Assembly (NCBI RefSeq): GCF_036173125.1
Contig: NZ_CP108054.1
Location: forward strand, 8,523,001 to 8,587,000
Origin: Streptomyces sp. NBC_00286
GTDB taxonomy: Bacteria > Actinomycetota > Actinomycetes > Streptomycetales > Streptomycetaceae
Direction: 5' to 3'
Length of the DNA stretch: 64,000 bases
A model generated the notes under the pieces. That model worked only from the letters and a program-made list of their open reading frames with translations, ran no database searches and was not told the origin of the DNA. The translations under genes and the position numbers were made by a program. Positions 61,937-64,000 of this stretch are shown one piece after another. Numbering within the stretch: position 1 is the stretch's first letter; the number at the start of each line of letters is the position of its first letter.

Positions 61937-62802
61937 GCCTGGAACCCTTCGGTAGGCGTCTTCGCCGCGCCATGGACGAGCGCGGCCCGCTCTGCGTCGG
62001 CATCGACCCGCATGCCTCGCTGCTCACCGACTGGGGCCTGAACGACGACATCGGGGGCCTGGAGCGCTTCAGCCGCACCGTCGTCGAGGCACTGGCCGAC
62101 CGGGTCGCCGTACTGAAGCCGCAGAGCGCGTTCTTCGAGCGCTTCGGCTCGCGCGGTATCGCCGTACTGGAGAAGTCGGTCGAGGAGGCCCGGGCCGCCG
62201 GGGCGCTCGTCGTCATGGACGCCAAGCGCGGCGACATCGGCTCGACCATGGCCGCGTACGCCTCCGCCTTCTTGGAGAAGGGCTCGCCGCTCTTCTCGGA
62301 CGCGCTCACCGTTTCCCCGTACCTCGGCTACGGATCGCTGAAGCCGGCCGTCGAGCTCGCCCGCGAGAGCGGTGCCGGGCTGTTCGTGCTCGCGCTCACC
62401 TCCAACCCGGAGGGCGGCGAGGTGCAGCACGCGGTACGGCCCGACGACGCGGCGGACGCGGCCGGCTCGGTCGGCCGGAGCGTGGGCGCGATCATGCTCG
62501 CGCACCTCGCCGCGGAGAACGCGGGGGAGACCCCCATGGGCTCCTTCGGCGCCGTCGTGGGCGCCACGCTGGGCGATCTGTCCTCGTACGACCTCGAGAT
62601 CAACGGGCCGCTCCTCGCGCCCGGCATCGGCGCCCAGGGCGCGACCCCGGCCGATCTTCCGGGCGCCTTCGGAGCGGCGGTGCGCCATGTGGTCCCGAAC
62701 GTCAGCAGGGGTGTTCTACGTCACGGACCCGACGTCGGCGCGCTACGCGCGTCCGCGGACCGGTTCGCGGAGGACATCAGGGCGGCCGTGGCGTCGGACT
62801 AG
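61933..62802 (+). CDS. pyrF: Orotidine 5'-phosphate decarboxylase, type 2
   Basis: A 289-residue enzyme of the longer type 2 (PyrF-II) form used by actinobacteria. VVMDAKRGDIGSTMAAYA holds the catalytic Lys/Asp network; GIDPHASLLTDWGL binds substrate. It makes UMP and closes the operon. The start is GTG in the pyrD end. Confidence 0.95.
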   Translation: MSLEPFGRRLRRAMDERGPLCVGIDPHASLLTDWGLNDDIGGLERFSRTVVEALADRVAVLKPQSAFFERFGSRGIAVLEKSVEEARAAGALVVMDAKRGDIGSTMAAYASAFLEKGSPLFSDALTVSPYLGYGSLKPAVELARESGAGLFVLALTSNPEGGEVQHAVRPDDAADAAGSVGRSVGAIMLAHLAAENAGETPMGSFGAVVGATLGDLSSYDLEINGPLLAPGIGAQGATPADLPGAFGAAVRHVVPNVSRGVLRHGPDVGALRASADRFAEDIRAAVASD

Positions 62803-62823
62803 CGTCTTCAGCGACTCTTCTGT

Positions 62824-62841
62824 GAGGTCCTCGTGGACCTC
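62824..62841 (+). terminator. Probable terminator of the pyr operon
   Basis: GAGGTCC-TCGT-GGACCTC is a 7-bp perfect stem 21 bases past pyrF. It is weaker than the other hairpins in the window. Confidence 0.5.
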
Positions 62842-62930
62842 CCACGGCTGAATACACCCTCAAATCCGGAGAACTATGTACCAAATGTCGGTTTCAATGG
62901 AGGCTGACCAGGACTTTTCCGCTGTTCTCG

Positions 62931-62959
62931 CTGACTCCGGCGGACTTGGCCGCTAGTCT
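62931..62959 (+). promoter_or_regulatory. Candidate upstream promoter of mihF
   Basis: CTGACT (62931-62936) and TAGTCT (62954-62959) are 17 bases apart, about 110 bases before the mihF start. It follows an unusually AT-rich stretch for this genome (about 62858-62905). Weaker than the promoter downstream of it. Confidence 0.4.
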
Positions 62960-62993
62960 CCGACGAGTGGAGACGGGCAAGAAGCGTTGCTCG

Positions 62994-63022
62994 TTGCTCC
63001 CCAGGTGTGGGGCGACTAGGTT
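62994..63022 (+). promoter_or_regulatory. Main candidate promoter of mihF
   Basis: TTGCTC (62994-62999), a 17-base spacer and TAGGTT (63017-63022) form a good vegetative-type promoter about 48 bases before the GTG. The spacer holds a CCCCAGGTGTGGGG hairpin-like symmetry. Confidence 0.6.
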
Positions 63023-63070
63023 CCTCACCGGTCCGTATCCGACAAGTTCGACATCCGAGGTGACGTAGGC

Positions 63071-63394
63071 GTGGCTCTTCCGCCCCTTACCCCTGAACAG
63101 CGCGCAGCCGCGCTCGAAAAGGCCGCCGCGGCTCGCCGGGAGCGGGCCGAGGTCAAGAATCGACTCAAGCACTCCGGCGCCTCCCTTCACGAGGTCATCA
63201 AGCAGGGCCAGGAGAACGACGTCATCGGCAAGATGAAGGTCTCCGCCCTCCTGGAGTCCCTGCCGGGCGTGGGCAAGGTCCGCGCCAAGCAGATCATGGA
63301 GCGACTCGGGATCTCCGAGAGCCGCCGTGTGCGTGGCCTCGGCTCCAACCAGATCGCGTCTCTTGAGCGCGAGTTCGGCGGCGGTGCCGCCTGA
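63071..63394 (+). CDS. mihF: Integration host factor, actinobacterial type (sIHF/mIHF)
   Basis: A 107-residue nucleoid protein unrelated to HU/IHF of E. coli. It has a long N-terminal Ala/Arg-rich helix ([20 protein letters not shown]) and a helix-two-turns-helix DNA-binding motif around [20 protein letters not shown]. It bends and supercoils DNA; loss of sIHF in S. coelicolor affects development and antibiotic production. The start is GTG with GAGGTGACG upstream. The gene order before gmk is typical. Confidence 0.95.
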   Translation: MALPPLTPEQRAAALEKAAAARRERAEVKNRLKHSGASLHEVIKQGQENDVIGKMKVSALLESLPGVGKVRAKQIMERLGISESRRVRGLGSNQIASLEREFGGGAA

Positions 63395-63432
63395 CGTTCT
63401 CGGGCACTCCTGAGAACCTGGATAATCGCTGC

Positions 63433-64000
63433 ATGGCTGCAACATCCCGGGGGACGACCCCCGTACCCCCGGAATCACGTCCGCGGCTGACCGTGCTCTC
63501 CGGCCCCTCCGGGGTCGGCAAGAGCACGGTCGTCGCCCATATGCGCAAGGAACACCCCGAGGTCTGGCTCTCGGTGTCGGCGACGACCCGGAGGCCGCGC
63601 CCCGGTGAGCGGCATGGTGTCCAGTACTTCTTCGTCAGCGACGAGGAAATGGACAAGCTGATCGCCAACGGCGAGCTTCTCGAGTGGGCGGAGTTCGCCG
63701 GCAACCGTTACGGCACCCCCAGGGGCGCCGTGATGGAGCGCCTGGAGGCCGGCGAACCCGTCCTCCTCGAGATCGACCTCCAGGGCGCGCGTCTGGTTCG
63801 CGAGTCGATGCCCGATGCCCAGCTGGTGTTCCTGGCTCCGCCCTCCTGGGAGGAGCTGGTGCGCAGACTCACCGGGCGGGGCACCGAGCCGCCCGAGGTG
63901 ATCGAGCGCCGACTGGCCGCCGCGAAGGTCGAGCTGGCGGCCGAGTCGGAGTTCGACGTCACCCTGGTCAACACCTCCGTCGAGGACGTAGCGCGTGAGC
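63433..64000 (+). CDS. gmk: Guanylate kinase, 5' part (runs off the window)
   Basis: 189 complete codons are present and no stop is reached. Walker A is [13 protein letters not shown]; the GMP-binding [35 protein letters not shown] and [12 protein letters not shown] follow in order. It phosphorylates GMP to GDP. The first 18 residues ([17 protein letters not shown]) are an extension before the P-loop strand. GATAAT (63421-63426) lies 6 bases before the ATG with no Shine-Dalgarno, so the mRNA is probably leaderless. Confidence 0.95.
   Translation, partial: MAATSRGTTPVPPESRPRLTVLSGPSGVGKSTVVAHMRKEHPEVWLSVSATTRRPRPGERHGVQYFFVSDEEMDKLIANGELLEWAEFAGNRYGTPRGAVMERLEAGEPVLLEIDLQGARLVRESMPDAQLVFLAPPSWEELVRRLTGRGTEPPEVIERRLAAAKVELAAESEFDVTLVNTSVEDVARE

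Overview
This window is a stretch of a Streptomyces chromosome (or that of a very close actinomycete). The evidence is the very high GC content, frequent GTG and TTG starts, chains of genes joined by 4-base ATGA/GTGA overlaps, an orthologue of the developmental regulator BldD, an actinobacterial IHF, phosphatidylinositol mannoside genes, and a gene order that, as I recall it, follows the conserved core of S. coelicolor around thrS, relA, rpsD, alaS, bldD, the pyr genes and gmk. I see no rRNA, CRISPR array, prophage, insertion sequence or broken gene.

Layout. (1) Positions 1-3.6 kb are an accessory carbohydrate region: the tail of a sugar ABC permease, a YesL/DUF624-like membrane protein and a Tat-exported YetA-like exo-rhamnogalacturonan lyase. 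(2) At 3.6-4.2 kb lie an SRPBCC protein and tRNA-Val(CAC), the border with core genes. (3) At 4.2-7 kb a DEDDh exonuclease diverges from a coupled pair, a DUF4365 nuclease-like protein and a 410-residue protein of unknown function. (4) The 7-24 kb stretch has thrS, a HIT hydrolase, two leftward genes (a large membrane protein and EF-G2), then pgsA, a PIM acyltransferase and pimA, two small genes, a repeat-rich 0.6 kb gap, pdxST, yebC and ruvCAB. (5) At 23.5-30.4 kb are yajC, secD, secF, apt and relA; a perfect 26-bp inverted repeat separates relA from a convergent DUF349 gene. (6) At 31.8-44 kb are a membrane-anchored cyclophilin, an MBL hydrolase, hisS, a VKOR protein, rarA, rpsD with a long leader, two small envelope proteins, alaS, ruvX and mltG. 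(7) At 44-49.2 kb are aroE, a small membrane protein, aroC, aroK, aroB and a P-loop protein. (8) At 49.2-52.6 kb are a gap with paired Streptomyces-type repeats, an M24 peptidase homologue with a changed metal site, efp, nusB and, convergent to them, bldD. (9) At 52.8-62.8 kb is the pyrimidine operon pyrR-pyrB-pyrC-PH protein-carA-carB-pyrD-pyrF, followed by mihF (sIHF) and the 5' part of gmk.

How the genes work together. Many products serve translation (ThrS, HisS, AlaS, S4, EF-P, NusB, EF-G2, tRNA-Val), envelope building and protein export (PgsA-acyltransferase-PimA, YajC-SecD-SecF, MltG), DNA repair (RuvABC, RuvX, RarA, exonuclease) and biosynthesis (chorismate, PLP, UMP). Global control is represented by RelA, BldD and sIHF. 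Most units are closed by strong hairpins without a long T run, as is common in Streptomyces. Regulatory sites that can be read directly include a BldD-type operator upstream of bldD, a PyrR-binding-loop motif overlapping the pyrR ribosome-binding region, two candidate promoters before mihF, and several start codons placed 6-8 bases behind a -10 hexamer (leaderless mRNAs).
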